Shown: positions 24,978 to 33,185 of the stretch, piece after piece
How the letters are laid out: each line of letters opens with the position of its first letter
Position numbering within the stretch: position 1 is the stretch's first letter
Assembly (NCBI GenBank): GCA_002366995.1
Contig: DFCM01000009.1
Span: forward strand, 1 to 33,743
DNA: 33,743 bases
Direction of reading: 5' to 3'
Origin: a bacterium UBP3_UBA3054
GTDB lineage: Bacteria; Auribacterota; UBA3054
The notes under the pieces: generated by a model
Databases searched by the model: none
Told to the model about the DNA's origin: nothing
Seen by the model: only the letters and a program-made list of their open reading frames with translations
Translations under genes and position numbers: made by a program

Positions 24978-26795
24978 TTATTTTGATTGTTCGTTTAATG
25001 CTTTGAGCTGCTCGGCGGCATCCTCGGAATTTTCTCCGTGGGGGGCGAGCGAGAGATATTTTTCGAAATCCTTCACGGCGGATTTGTTGCGCTTCAGATA
25101 GCGGTTGACCACGCCGCGCAGATAGTAGACGTCGGCGTAATCGGGGTTGAGCTCTATGGCGCGGTTCAGCTGCTTCAGGGACGATTCGGGTTTCCCGGCG
25201 CCCAGGTAGAGGATCGCGATGTTGTAGCGGAAAACGGGATTGTCCTTGTCGCAGTCGATGGCGGAAAGATAATTGTTGATGGCGTATTTTGTTTCGCCCG
25301 CCAGCTGGTAGGCGCTGCCCAAGAGAGCGAAGGCCCTGGGATGGACTATGTGCCATTTGGGCATGTTTTCCGACATAAGGTTGATGACGTATTCGTGGTC
25401 GCCGGTCTCGCCAAGGTAGGCCGAGGCGTAGTTGATCATCACTCTCTGTTTGTTTCCCGCTTTCGTCATGGCGTCGCCCCAGAGCGTCAGTTCGCTTCTC
25501 CAGTCCTTGCTCCGCTGGAAAGTCGCCACGGAGTAGACCAGAAGCGCCGCGGGGAGCAGCACTCTCACGGCGTAGGTGAAGGCTTTGGGCAGATTCTCGC
25601 ACATGATCCTGACAAGATCGGCGCTAAGCCAGATCAAGCCGGCCACGGAAAGGTACATCCTGTGCTCGAAGCAAAGGTCGAGGGTGGGAATGAATGAGCT
25701 CTGCGGCAGAAGCGGGAAGACGAAGAAGAAAAAGCCCCAGCTCGAAAGGGGATATTTGTGCCTCACCTTGTAGAGGACTATGCAGCAGGCGATGAGAATG
25801 GCGGCGGGAACGATCCACTGCCAGCTAAGGAAGCCGGTGCAGAGCGGAATATCGTGGTCGATGCAAAGGAGGCCGGGCATGAAGAAAAGCGCCACGTAGT
25901 AGAGGATCACGAAAGGCTGCGTCAAAAAGTACGTGAGCCTGGACAATCCCTCCACGTTGTAGTCGATGTGCCTCATGCCGCCCACGCTCTCAAGCGAGCC
26001 CCTGATCAGTTCGGGGTCCCATTTGTTCAGATGGCAGAAGACCACGGCGGGAAGCACCAGGAAGAGGAAGACGATCCCCAAAAGTTCCAGGACAAGATAC
26101 TTTTTCTGGTGCGACTTCAGGTACTTCAATTCCGGGCTGGCTTCGAAGAGCCAGAGCAAAACGATGCAGGCCACGGGCGCCGTGACGATCGTCTCCTTGC
26201 AGAAGAGGCCTATGACGAAGGAGACTATCGCGCAGGGAATGGCTATTGCTTTGCGCCAGTGCGCGAAATAGGCCCTCGTCACGAAGTAGAGCGTCAGGAA
26301 GTAGAAGAAGGCCGAGAAAAGCGTGAAACGCTGCCCTATGTAGATGACCGGCATGGTCTGCAGCGGCATCAGCGCGAAGAAAAAAGCGACGAGCGCAGCA
26401 GCGAGATGCGTTCCCGTATCGGCTTTGTCCAGTTTGTCCCTCAGCCTCAGGGGAAGCAGAAGCGGGATCGTTATGAGATAGACGAGCCAGGCGTTCAGGG
26501 CGTGCAGGAGGAAGTTGAAGAGATGCAGCGAAACAAGTTGGGCGCTCTCCGGCGCGAAAATTTTGCCGATAAAATCCGTCACCGCCGGCCTGAGGCTTAC
26601 CCAGTAGGATAGGAACACCAGCCATCTGGTCGGATACTTCTTGATGAGCGGAACGAGCGGGGCATCGACCAGGTCGTTCGCGACGATGGTCTCAAAATCA
26701 TCCAGATGATACGACGAGTCTATGCTGGGATAGTAGGCTAGAAGTATCGCTGCCAGAAGGAGCGGGAAGATGAGATATTTTATGGCTTTTGTCAT
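24978..26795 (-). CDS. TMTC-like GT-C glycosyltransferase with C-terminal TPRs (copy 2)
   Basis: This 605-residue protein is a paralogue of the one at 6492-7973. LDDF again places the acidic pair at D32-D33. It also keeps GLFCKE and FEHRMY, while the HPVHTEAV-type motif is degenerate (MPLQTMPVIYI and GQRFTLF). About ten membrane helices are followed by four or so TPR units from about residue 440, including YAINNYLSAIDCDKDNPVFR and LKQLNRAIELNPDYADVYYL. A role in transferring a lipid-linked sugar to exported proteins is inferred. It starts 3 nt after the GH63-like gene with no visible Shine-Dalgarno, so translation is probably coupled. Confidence 0.78.
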   Translation of the reverse strand: MTKAIKYLIFPLLLAAILLAYYPSIDSSYHLDDFETIVANDLVDAPLVPLIKKYPTRWLVFLSYWVSLRPAVTDFIGKIFAPESAQLVSLHLFNFLLHALNAWLVYLITIPLLLPLRLRDKLDKADTGTHLAAALVAFFFALMPLQTMPVIYIGQRFTLFSAFFYFLTLYFVTRAYFAHWRKAIAIPCAIVSFVIGLFCKETIVTAPVACIVLLWLFEASPELKYLKSHQKKYLVLELLGIVFLFLVLPAVVFCHLNKWDPELIRGSLESVGGMRHIDYNVEGLSRLTYFLTQPFVILYYVALFFMPGLLCIDHDIPLCTGFLSWQWIVPAAILIACCIVLYKVRHKYPLSSWGFFFFVFPLLPQSSFIPTLDLCFEHRMYLSVAGLIWLSADLVRIMCENLPKAFTYAVRVLLPAALLVYSVATFQRSKDWRSELTLWGDAMTKAGNKQRVMINYASAYLGETGDHEYVINLMSENMPKWHIVHPRAFALLGSAYQLAGETKYAINNYLSAIDCDKDNPVFRYNIAILYLGAGKPESSLKQLNRAIELNPDYADVYYLRGVVNRYLKRNKSAVKDFEKYLSLAPHGENSEDAAEQLKALNEQSK

Positions 26796-26798
26796 TTT

Positions 26799-29042
26799 TT
26801 AGAACGTTAGCTTTTCGCCGGGTTTGAGCGTTTTCTCGATGTGCTGCGCTTCGGGAGTCGCGAAATCGATAGTCACCTTCACTCCGCCTTCGACGGGAGT
26901 AAGGAAAATATCGAAATTGAAGGGCCCGATGTGGAAATTGGTGAGGCCGTAGCGTGATCCTTCCTTCCAGCTCGTGGGGACCGTCGGGCTGATCTCAATG
27001 CTGGGATAGTCCGTCTCGAGTTCCCTGATGCCGAAGATGTTCCTGATGACCATGGTGGGAAGCGTGGCGCCCCAGCCGTAGTGCTCGGCGCCGCATTCCC
27101 AAACAGGATCGGGCACAAGCGGCCAGAATTCCGAAGCCTGGCCCGGCATCTTGTAGCGGAAGCAATTGGGGAAGGTCGTTTTGTGGCGGCTGGCCAGAGG
27201 ACGCACTTCCCGGCTGGTCTCCCTCGCGTAGACGCGGTCGCCTGTGGCCAGAAGGAGGTCGCTGACCATTTCCGTCTGGTTGGCGCGCCTGGCCGCTTCG
27301 GTGAAGGGGAACTGGAAGGAGGGCCATTCCAGCATCAGCTTCGGATTCTCGATGAAATACTTGAAGCTTGAGCGCATCTCGTCTATCTGCTCGGGCAGAG
27401 CGACGCCGACAGTGATGGGAAGCAGCATCATGACGTCGTAGTAATCCTTCAGGACGATGGGCTTGTTGCTGCGGGCGTCGAAATCCCTGAACCAGCCCTC
27501 AAAGAACATCTCGCGGGTGCGTTTGATGCGTTCTTTCGCCATATCCTGCCAATAGGGGATGTCGTTCTCAAGGCCGAGCTGTTTGGCGAAGACCGCCATG
27601 GACTCCATGGCGTGGGCCATGACAGCCTCGACGTCCACGGTGCGGACGAAGTCGACGACGTCGGATTCGTTGCAGCCGTCGAAGGTGAAGCGCTTGCTTC
27701 CGTCCTGGCCGGATTCCCAGGAGTTGTTGCAGTGGAACCAGCCCTCGGCGTCCGTCCTGTTCTCAAGCCACCAGCTGATGAAGGCCCTTAAGTAGGGGTA
27801 GAGTTTCCTGAGCCAGGAAAGGTCGTGTTCGCGGAAAAAGATCGAGCGGATGACGTAGAAGGGAAGGCCCCAGACCGGGGATGTCCCGCACTCGGAACCG
27901 CCGGCGCCGATCATGTTCATGGATCCGTCTTCCCTCGAGCAGGGAACGTTCGGCATGGGCGCGTCCTTGAAGCAGCCGTAGATGACTTCCTTGGCCGTCT
28001 CGGGATCGGCGTAGGAGAAGCACATCATGTCGAGGTGCGTTTCGCCAAGCACGCAGCGGGGAGAGAAGATCTGCATGGCGTCCCAGGGCGTCGTGTAGAT
28101 GCCCACGGGCGGCCTGACGGTCATCCTCAGCGTTTCCCAGTCCTGGACCCAGCCCTGTTTCCAACTGTCGCTCCAGTCTCCTTCCAGGATAGGCGTGCGG
28201 GAATAGAATTCCTCGTCCTCCGCCATCTTTTTATGCTTGATGTTGTCGTAGTCAAGTTTAATTTTGCAGAACCTGCGCCAGGCGTAAGCCTCGTTCCTTT
28301 CCCTGACAAGGTAAAAATGCCCAACCCTGGAGGATTTTCCGTCAAGGGTGAAGCTGTAGTCGGAGAAGGATTCCGCACCGGCTATTTCGCTGAACTCTTT
28401 GGTGCCGTAGCCAAGGTCGTTCAGCTCGTCGCCGACCCACTGCGAGGGATCGTCGTCTTCCTTGTAGAATTTCAGCCCGGTTCTCAGGGGCGCGTCGTCG
28501 GCGCCCATGATGAAGACGGCGCCGCCTTCCCAGATCTTGTTTATCCAGGCTTTCTTTTCGGAAACGTAGCGGCTGACCAAACCCGAGCTGCCCCACCAGT
28601 GCTTCTCGACGAAGCCGTAGAGATTGGAGACTCTGAGCGTCACTTTCTGCTCCTCGAAGAGCTCGTTTTTGATCTCGAAATCGCAGGCGATCGTCTCTTC
28701 GTCGGCCAATAGATAGGTGACGGAAAAGCTCAGGCCGTGGCCTTCCCAGTCGTAGCTCATTAAGTTTTTGCTGTGGATCTTCGAGCAGACTTTCTGGGCC
28801 TTCGCTTCCTCCATATTGGAGATCCTGACCTTATCCGTGATAAGGGAGAGCCTCAAAAAGGAAAGATAGTTGTTGAAGCTTGGGCAGACGCCGCTGGCGT
28901 ACGTCCAGGGCAGCGAGCGTTTCCAGAAGCCGAAACCCATGGGAGGAACGGACCTGACGACGCCGGAGATGTGCAGATGCGCGGTGTGCGCCGGGTTGTC
29001 AAGGTAGCCGAAAGGCGTGAATTCGTATTGGGGAGCTTTCAT
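26799..29042 (-). CDS. GH63-like (alpha/alpha)6-barrel glycoside hydrolase
   Basis: The 747-residue protein has a beta-rich N-terminal part (about 1-260) and a helical barrel from about 340 on. NNSWESGQDGSKRF has W442, E443 and D447, matching the WESGxDxS signature of GH63/GH37-type enzymes, where the Asp is the general acid. WECGAEHYGWGA near E653 may supply the general base. Relatives include glucosidase I of eukaryotic N-glycan trimming and bacterial oligosaccharide glucosidases. No signal peptide is present, so a cytoplasmic role is likely. It ends 3 nt before the TMTC-like gene and starts 11 nt after ridA. The substrate is unknown; a glycogen or trehalose-like sugar is another possibility. 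Confidence 0.7.
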   Translation of the reverse strand: MKAPQYEFTPFGYLDNPAHTAHLHISGVVRSVPPMGFGFWKRSLPWTYASGVCPSFNNYLSFLRLSLITDKVRISNMEEAKAQKVCSKIHSKNLMSYDWEGHGLSFSVTYLLADEETIACDFEIKNELFEEQKVTLRVSNLYGFVEKHWWGSSGLVSRYVSEKKAWINKIWEGGAVFIMGADDAPLRTGLKFYKEDDDPSQWVGDELNDLGYGTKEFSEIAGAESFSDYSFTLDGKSSRVGHFYLVRERNEAYAWRRFCKIKLDYDNIKHKKMAEDEEFYSRTPILEGDWSDSWKQGWVQDWETLRMTVRPPVGIYTTPWDAMQIFSPRCVLGETHLDMMCFSYADPETAKEVIYGCFKDAPMPNVPCSREDGSMNMIGAGGSECGTSPVWGLPFYVIRSIFFREHDLSWLRKLYPYLRAFISWWLENRTDAEGWFHCNNSWESGQDGSKRFTFDGCNESDVVDFVRTVDVEAVMAHAMESMAVFAKQLGLENDIPYWQDMAKERIKRTREMFFEGWFRDFDARSNKPIVLKDYYDVMMLLPITVGVALPEQIDEMRSSFKYFIENPKLMLEWPSFQFPFTEAARRANQTEMVSDLLLATGDRVYARETSREVRPLASRHKTTFPNCFRYKMPGQASEFWPLVPDPVWECGAEHYGWGATLPTMVIRNIFGIRELETDYPSIEISPTVPTSWKEGSRYGLTNFHIGPFNFDIFLTPVEGGVKVTIDFATPEAQHIEKTLKPGEKLTF

Positions 29043-29053
29043 AAAGGCACTCG

Positions 29054-29443
29054 TTACTTTTTCAAAGCGGCGATGATTTCGATCTCAACGGCCACGCCTT
29101 TGGGAAGGTTGGCCACTTCCACGCAGCTTCTGGCCGGCGCGGTGTCGCTGGGGAAGCATTCCCCGTAGACGGCGTTGACAGAAGCGAAATCGTTGATGTC
29201 GGACAGGAAGACGGTGGTCTTCACCACATCCTCGAAGCTTAAGCCGGCGTTCTCAAGTATGGCGCCGAGATTTTTGAGCGACTGCCTGGCCTGGTCGGCG
29301 GCCGGGCCTTTCACCAGTTCGCCGGTCTCCGGGACGATGGGGATCTGGCCGGACACGAAAAGGAAGCCGTTGGCTTCAACGGACTGGTTGTAGGGGCCGA
29401 TAGGGGACGGGGCTTTCTCTGTGTTGAGGATCTTTTTGCTCAT
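29054..29443 (-). CDS. ridA: RidA family enamine/imine deaminase
   Basis: The 129-residue protein matches RidA (YjgF/YER057c) in length and residues. GPYNQ lies at 16-20, R105 in TAPARSCVEV and E120 in GVAVEIEI are at the positions of the catalytic Arg105 and Glu120 of E. coli RidA. It hydrolyses reactive enamine/imine intermediates, such as 2-aminoacrylate and the 2-aminocrotonate made by threonine dehydratase, to 2-oxo acids and ammonia. AAGGA precedes the ATG. It lies directly after ilvA, which makes the intermediate. Confidence 0.95.
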   Translation of the reverse strand: MSKKILNTEKAPSPIGPYNQSVEANGFLFVSGQIPIVPETGELVKGPAADQARQSLKNLGAILENAGLSFEDVVKTTVFLSDINDFASVNAVYGECFPSDTAPARSCVEVANLPKGVAVEIEIIAALKK

Positions 29444-29465
29444 TTTTAATTCCTTAATTAAAATT

Positions 29466-30974
29466 TTATCTCAGGAAGCATTCGTACGCGGGATTGTTTT
29501 TCTCAATGGTGTAGGGATATCCGAGGTTCTTCAGGACTTCGTCCAGCTGCCCTTTCTCTTCAGGCGGCACCATCAGTCCCATGAAGATCCTGCCTATGCT
29601 GGCGCCCAGGTTGCGGTAATGGAACATCGTGATGTCCCACTTGCTGCCCATGGCGTCCAGGAAGGTCTTCAGCGTTCCGGCCCTTTCCGGGAACTCGAAC
29701 AGGAAGAGCGTCTCCTCGCCCTTCAAATTGGCGTGCCCGCCCACCATGTACCTGACGTGCGTCATGGCGAGCAGGTTCCCTGTCAGGTCGCAGATCTCGT
29801 AGCCCAGATCGTTCAGTTTGGCGTAAAGCGTTTCGCGCCTCTGCCCGGGGGCAAGCCTGATGCCGACGAAGACGTAAGCCTTCGTGTCGTCGGAATGGCG
29901 GTAGTTGAACTCCGTCACGTCGTGGCCGTCTATTGCGGCGGCGAAGGCGCGGAAAGAGCCCGGCTGCTCTTTCAGTTTGGCGGAGAAGAGTATTTCGCCT
30001 TCCGCCATCTCGGCCAGCTGGGAAATGACTCTCAGCCTTTCGAAATTGATGTTGGCGCCGGACAATACGGTGGCGAAGACTTTGCCCTTAACGTTGTTTT
30101 CGCGGATGTATTTCTTAATGCCCGCCAATCCGACGGATCCGGAAGTCTCGGAAATGGCCCTGGTGTCGTTGAAGATGTCGCGGGTGGCCGCGCAGATCTC
30201 TTCTGTGGTGACGGTGATGCAGCCGTCGAGGCTGTCTTTGAGGATCTCGAAGGGAAGCGCTCCCAGCTGCTTGACCGCGACGCCCTCGGCGAAAAGGTCG
30301 ACCTTGTCCAGGACGACGCGCTCGCCTTTGTCCATGGCGGCCTTGCAGCAGGCGCAACCCTCGGGCTCGACAGCGAAGACTTTCACTTCCGGGCGGAAAG
30401 TTTTGATGTAGCTCGCCATGCCGGAAATAAGGCCGCCGCCGCCCACCGGGATGAAGACGGCGTCGAGTTGCTCGGGATTCTGCCTGAGGAGCTCCATGGC
30501 GATGGTGCCCTGGCCGGCGATGACGTCCTGGTCGTCGTAAGGATGGATGAAGCTCAGGCCTTTCTCTTTCGCCAGATCGAGCGCGTAGGCGCAGGCCTCG
30601 TCGAAGTTGTCGCCGTAGACAATGACTTCGGCGCCCAATCTTCGGACGTTGTTGATCTTTATGCTGGCCGTCGGCTTCGGCATGACGATCGTCGCCTTGC
30701 AGCCGTATCTGGAGGCCGCCAGGGCCACGCCCTGGGCGTGGTTGCCGGCGCTTGCCGCGATGACGCCTCTCTCAAGCTCTTCTTTTTTGAGGGAGTGGAT
30801 CTTCTGGTAGGCGCCCCTCAGCTTGAAAGAGAAAACTTCCTGCTGGTCTTCGCGTTTCAGAAGAATGGTGTTGTTAAGTTTGGCGCTCAAAATGGACATC
30901 TTGTCCAGGGGCGACTCTTTCGCGACTTCATAGACGGGAGTCGAGATGATCTTTTTAACGATTTCAGAAAACAT
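29466..30974 (-). CDS. ilvA: Threonine dehydratase, biosynthetic type
   Basis: I choose ATG 30974 (502 residues) because AAGGA lies 7 nt before it and the previous stop TAG ends 2 nt upstream; an in-frame TTG at 30995 would overlap the esterase. The PLP domain has K51 in SFKLRGA, SAGNHAQGVA and the phosphate loop PVGGGGLISG. Residues about 320-502 form the two ACT-like regulatory domains, so it is the isoleucine-sensitive biosynthetic form. It converts threonine to 2-oxobutanoate and ammonia for isoleucine synthesis. Adjacent ridA (22-nt gap) clears the enamine product. Other isoleucine genes are not seen. Confidence 0.95.
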   Translation of the reverse strand: MFSEIVKKIISTPVYEVAKESPLDKMSILSAKLNNTILLKREDQQEVFSFKLRGAYQKIHSLKKEELERGVIAASAGNHAQGVALAASRYGCKATIVMPKPTASIKINNVRRLGAEVIVYGDNFDEACAYALDLAKEKGLSFIHPYDDQDVIAGQGTIAMELLRQNPEQLDAVFIPVGGGGLISGMASYIKTFRPEVKVFAVEPEGCACCKAAMDKGERVVLDKVDLFAEGVAVKQLGALPFEILKDSLDGCITVTTEEICAATRDIFNDTRAISETSGSVGLAGIKKYIRENNVKGKVFATVLSGANINFERLRVISQLAEMAEGEILFSAKLKEQPGSFRAFAAAIDGHDVTEFNYRHSDDTKAYVFVGIRLAPGQRRETLYAKLNDLGYEICDLTGNLLAMTHVRYMVGGHANLKGEETLFLFEFPERAGTLKTFLDAMGSKWDITMFHYRNLGASIGRIFMGLMVPPEEKGQLDEVLKNLGYPYTIEKNNPAYECFLR

Positions 30975-30976
30975 TT

Positions 30977-31756
30977 CTATATCCTTTTCAACCAATTTGT
31001 GTAAAGCTCAAGCCAACCGTCCGTGGCCTTCCCGCAGGGCCTGGAGCCGAAGCCGTGCCCGCCTTCAGGGAAGAGATGCGCCTCCAGGGGAAGCTTTCTT
31101 TTCAGAAGCGCCTTTTCGTATGCCGTGTAGCTCGGGAAGTAGGGGTCGTTGGAAGCCTGCAGCAGGAAGGTCGGGGGATGATCTTTCTTAAGCGGGAAGC
31201 GCGGCTTCTCCTCAAGATAGGCCGGATAGATGAGGCCCAGGCTGTCGGGGCGGGCGCTTTCCCTGTCGATCTCGTCAACGGGCTCGTAAAGCTTTTTCCC
31301 GTAGCTTCCGGCGGCGAACGCGGACAAGTGGCCGCCCGCCGAAAAGCCCATGATGCCGATCGAATCCTTTTTGACGCCGAATTTGCCGGCGAAGTGACGC
31401 AGGTATCTTATGGCGCGGACAGCGTCGCAGAGCGCAGCCTCGCGCTGTTTGGGCACGCGGTACTTCAAAACGAAGGCCGCGATACCGTGCTTCGACAAAT
31501 ATTCCGCTATCTCAAGCCCTTCGTAATCCAGGGCCAGAACGTCGTAGGCTCCGCCCGGGCAGACTATGACGGCCTTAGATGGGGCTTTCGTGCCCTCGGC
31601 CGGGTAGGGGACGAGCGCGGGATAGTTGACGCCGGTTATGAGCGTGATAGGGGATTCGTCCGGTATCACGCGCTCCAATTTGGAACGGTACTTCCTTTGC
31701 GGCACCTTTTCCTCGGGCCACAGAAAGAGGGGATCTGGCAACGGTTTTTTCTTCAT
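30977..31756 (-). CDS. Alpha/beta-hydrolase esterase (BD-FAE / carbohydrate-esterase-like)
   Basis: The 259-residue protein has an alpha/beta-hydrolase fold. The oxyanion segment is VCPGGAYDVLALDYEG, the nucleophile elbow GFSAGGH places Ser139, and the triad is completed by D204 in SNDPYFPSY and H234 in GGHGFG. This resembles acetyl-xylan and bifunctional feruloyl/acetyl esterases that strip acyl groups from sugars, but a general carboxylesterase role is equally possible. No signal peptide is evident, so it probably acts inside the cell. It is the first gene of the long - strand operon and ends 2 nt before the ilvA start. No clear Shine-Dalgarno precedes its ATG. Confidence 0.85.
   Translation of the reverse strand: MKKKPLPDPLFLWPEEKVPQRKYRSKLERVIPDESPITLITGVNYPALVPYPAEGTKAPSKAVIVCPGGAYDVLALDYEGLEIAEYLSKHGIAAFVLKYRVPKQREAALCDAVRAIRYLRHFAGKFGVKKDSIGIMGFSAGGHLSAFAAGSYGKKLYEPVDEIDRESARPDSLGLIYPAYLEEKPRFPLKKDHPPTFLLQASNDPYFPSYTAYEKALLKRKLPLEAHLFPEGGHGFGSRPCGKATDGWLELYTNWLKRI
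30982..30986 (-). promoter_or_regulatory. Shine-Dalgarno AAGGA of ilvA
   Basis: AAGGA ends 7 nt before ATG 30974 and overlaps the last codons of the esterase. It decides the ilvA start in favour of this ATG over the upstream in-frame TTG. Confidence 0.7.
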
Positions 31757-31781
31757 GAAATTTATCAGTTTAAATTAAGAT

Positions 31782-31811
31782 ATTTTACCAAAAGCCTCCC
31801 CCTTTGGGCAA
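31782..31811 (-). promoter_or_regulatory. Promoter of the esterase-ilvA-ridA operon
   Basis: On the - strand TTGCCC (31811-31806) is followed by an 18-bp spacer ending GCTTTTGG and then TAAAAT (31787-31782), an extended -10. The expected start is about 20 nt before the esterase ATG. It is divergent from the nfu promoter; the two -35 boxes are 23 bp apart. Confidence 0.7.
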
Positions 31812-31834
31812 TAGCGTCCCCGGGGAAGACCGGT

Positions 31835-31864
31835 TTGCCTACCAATAGGCGCTTTTGCTATAAT
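31835..31864 (+). promoter_or_regulatory. Promoter of nfu-heptosyltransferase-dapB
   Basis: TTGCCT (31835-31840), an 18-bp spacer ending GCTTTTGC and a perfect TATAAT (31859-31864) preceded by TGC form a strong extended -10 promoter. The start should be about 30 nt before the ATG. A palindrome, GCCTA-CCAA-TAGGC (31837-31850), overlaps the -35 and spacer and might be an operator. Confidence 0.78.
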
Positions 31865-31901
31865 CATTAGATAAATTTAAAAACTAATCACAGGTGAAAA
31901 A

Positions 31902-32126
31902 ATGGAAGAACAGATCAAGAAGATCCTGGACGAAAAAGTCATTCCCCTGCTGCAGACCCACGGCGGTTCCTGCGAGTTCGTGGGAGTGGAGAACAACGTT
32001 GTCAAAGTCAGACTGCAGGGCGCCTGCGGGCACTGCCCGGGCGCTATCATGACGCTGCGCGGCTTTGTTCTGAAAGTCCTTCAGGAAGAGATCCCCTCTA
32101 TCGAGGACGTGGTGAACGTCCAGTAA
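31902..32126 (+). CDS. NifU-like (Nfu) Fe-S scaffold domain protein
   Basis: The 74-residue protein is a stand-alone Nfu domain. ACGHCPGA carries the CxxC pair C42/C45 that holds a bridging [4Fe-4S] cluster, followed by the helix AIMTLRGFVLKVLQEEIP and the end VVNVQ. It donates Fe-S clusters to target proteins such as ferredoxins and dehydratases. AGGTG precedes the ATG. It is the first gene downstream of a strong promoter, and the heptosyltransferase gene follows by 9 nt. Confidence 0.93.
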   Translation: MEEQIKKILDEKVIPLLQTHGGSCEFVGVENNVVKVRLQGACGHCPGAIMTLRGFVLKVLQEEIPSIEDVVNVQ

Positions 32127-32135
32127 GGGCAAAAA

Positions 32136-33185
32136 GTGAGATTCCTCATCATAAAGCCTAGTTCTTTGGGCGACGTGGCCTGCGCCATGCCGGTCGTCGC
32201 GCTCATCAAGGAGCGCTATCCCGACGCGTCCGTGGACTGGCTTGTGAACAAGGAATACGCCGGGCTCGCCAAGGCGGCCGGCGCGGACCGCGTTCTTGTG
32301 ATCGACCGCCAGGCCTGGAAGAAGATCTCGAGCTGGCCGAAGGCCCTCTTCAATTATCTGAGCGTGGCCGCGAAGCTGCCTTTTCAGCATTACGACTACG
32401 CGATAGACCTCCAGGGCTTGCTTAGAAGCGGCATCTTCACCGCGCTGGCCAACGCCAAGAAGGCCATAGGCTTCGCGGACGGTAGGGAATGCTCGCCCAT
32501 ATTTTACGACACGAAAGTCACGGTAAACAGGAAGCTGACGCACTCCACGCTCTGCAATCTCGAAGTCTTGAAAGAGATCGGCATAGAGAAGAAGGAGAAG
32601 TGGCCTTCCTTCGCGCCCGCGGACACTCAGTCCACGCTCGACAAATTCGGCCTTAGGAAAAAAGGCTTCTTCATCGCCGTGCCGCTGACCCGCTGGAAAA
32701 GCAAGAACTGGGTGCCGGAATTCATAGCCGAGGTGGGGCGCGAATTGAAAGCGCGCCACGGCTGGCAGGGAGTTCTGGTGGGCGGAAACGACGCCAAAGA
32801 AGTCTGCGCCATGATCACCAGGATCGCTCCGGACGTGTTCATCGACCTGGCCGGCAAGACCGACTGGTCGCAGTTTCTGGCTTTGAGCGCCGAGGCTGTC
32901 TGCGCCGTAACGCCGGACACCGGGCCCATGCATGTCATGGCGGCGGCGGGAACGCCGATGATCGCCGTGATGGGGCCGACGGACCCGAGGCGCCACGGCC
33001 CTTACGGGGACTGCAGCAAAGTCCTTCAGAGCAAAAGGCGCTGCCTTCCCTGCTACCACAGGGACTGCGTCCTGGGCGAGGAGGACAAGCCCTCGCTGTG
33101 CATGGCTGACATCACGCCGGAAATGGTGCTCGAGGCTGTCGAGGAACTGCTAAAAGAATTGAATTACAAGGAAGAAAATGCCTAA
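32136..33185 (+). CDS. GT9 heptosyltransferase (LPS inner-core type)
   Basis: The 349-residue protein has the GT9 pattern. It begins FLIIKPSSLGDV, continues with YDYAIDLQGLLRSG, and ends with VTPDTGPMHVMAAAGTP and GPTDPRRHGPYG, the ADP-heptose binding signature. The Cys-rich CLPCYHRDC at about 305-313 is typical of the WaaF/LpsA type. It should add heptose to the lipopolysaccharide core from ADP-heptose at the cytoplasmic face. The start is GTG 32136 with AAGGG 6-7 nt upstream. It overlaps dapB by 8 nt, forming an operon with nfu and dapB. Confidence 0.9.
   Translation: MRFLIIKPSSLGDVACAMPVVALIKERYPDASVDWLVNKEYAGLAKAAGADRVLVIDRQAWKKISSWPKALFNYLSVAAKLPFQHYDYAIDLQGLLRSGIFTALANAKKAIGFADGRECSPIFYDTKVTVNRKLTHSTLCNLEVLKEIGIEKKEKWPSFAPADTQSTLDKFGLRKKGFFIAVPLTRWKSKNWVPEFIAEVGRELKARHGWQGVLVGGNDAKEVCAMITRIAPDVFIDLAGKTDWSQFLALSAEAVCAVTPDTGPMHVMAAAGTPMIAVMGPTDPRRHGPYGDCSKVLQSKRRCLPCYHRDCVLGEEDKPSLCMADITPEMVLEAVEELLKELNYKEENA

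Noticed and set aside
30974..30995. TTG at 30995 as the ilvA start
   Set aside because: It overlaps the esterase, lacks a better ribosome site than ATG 30974 and adds seven residues not expected in the family.
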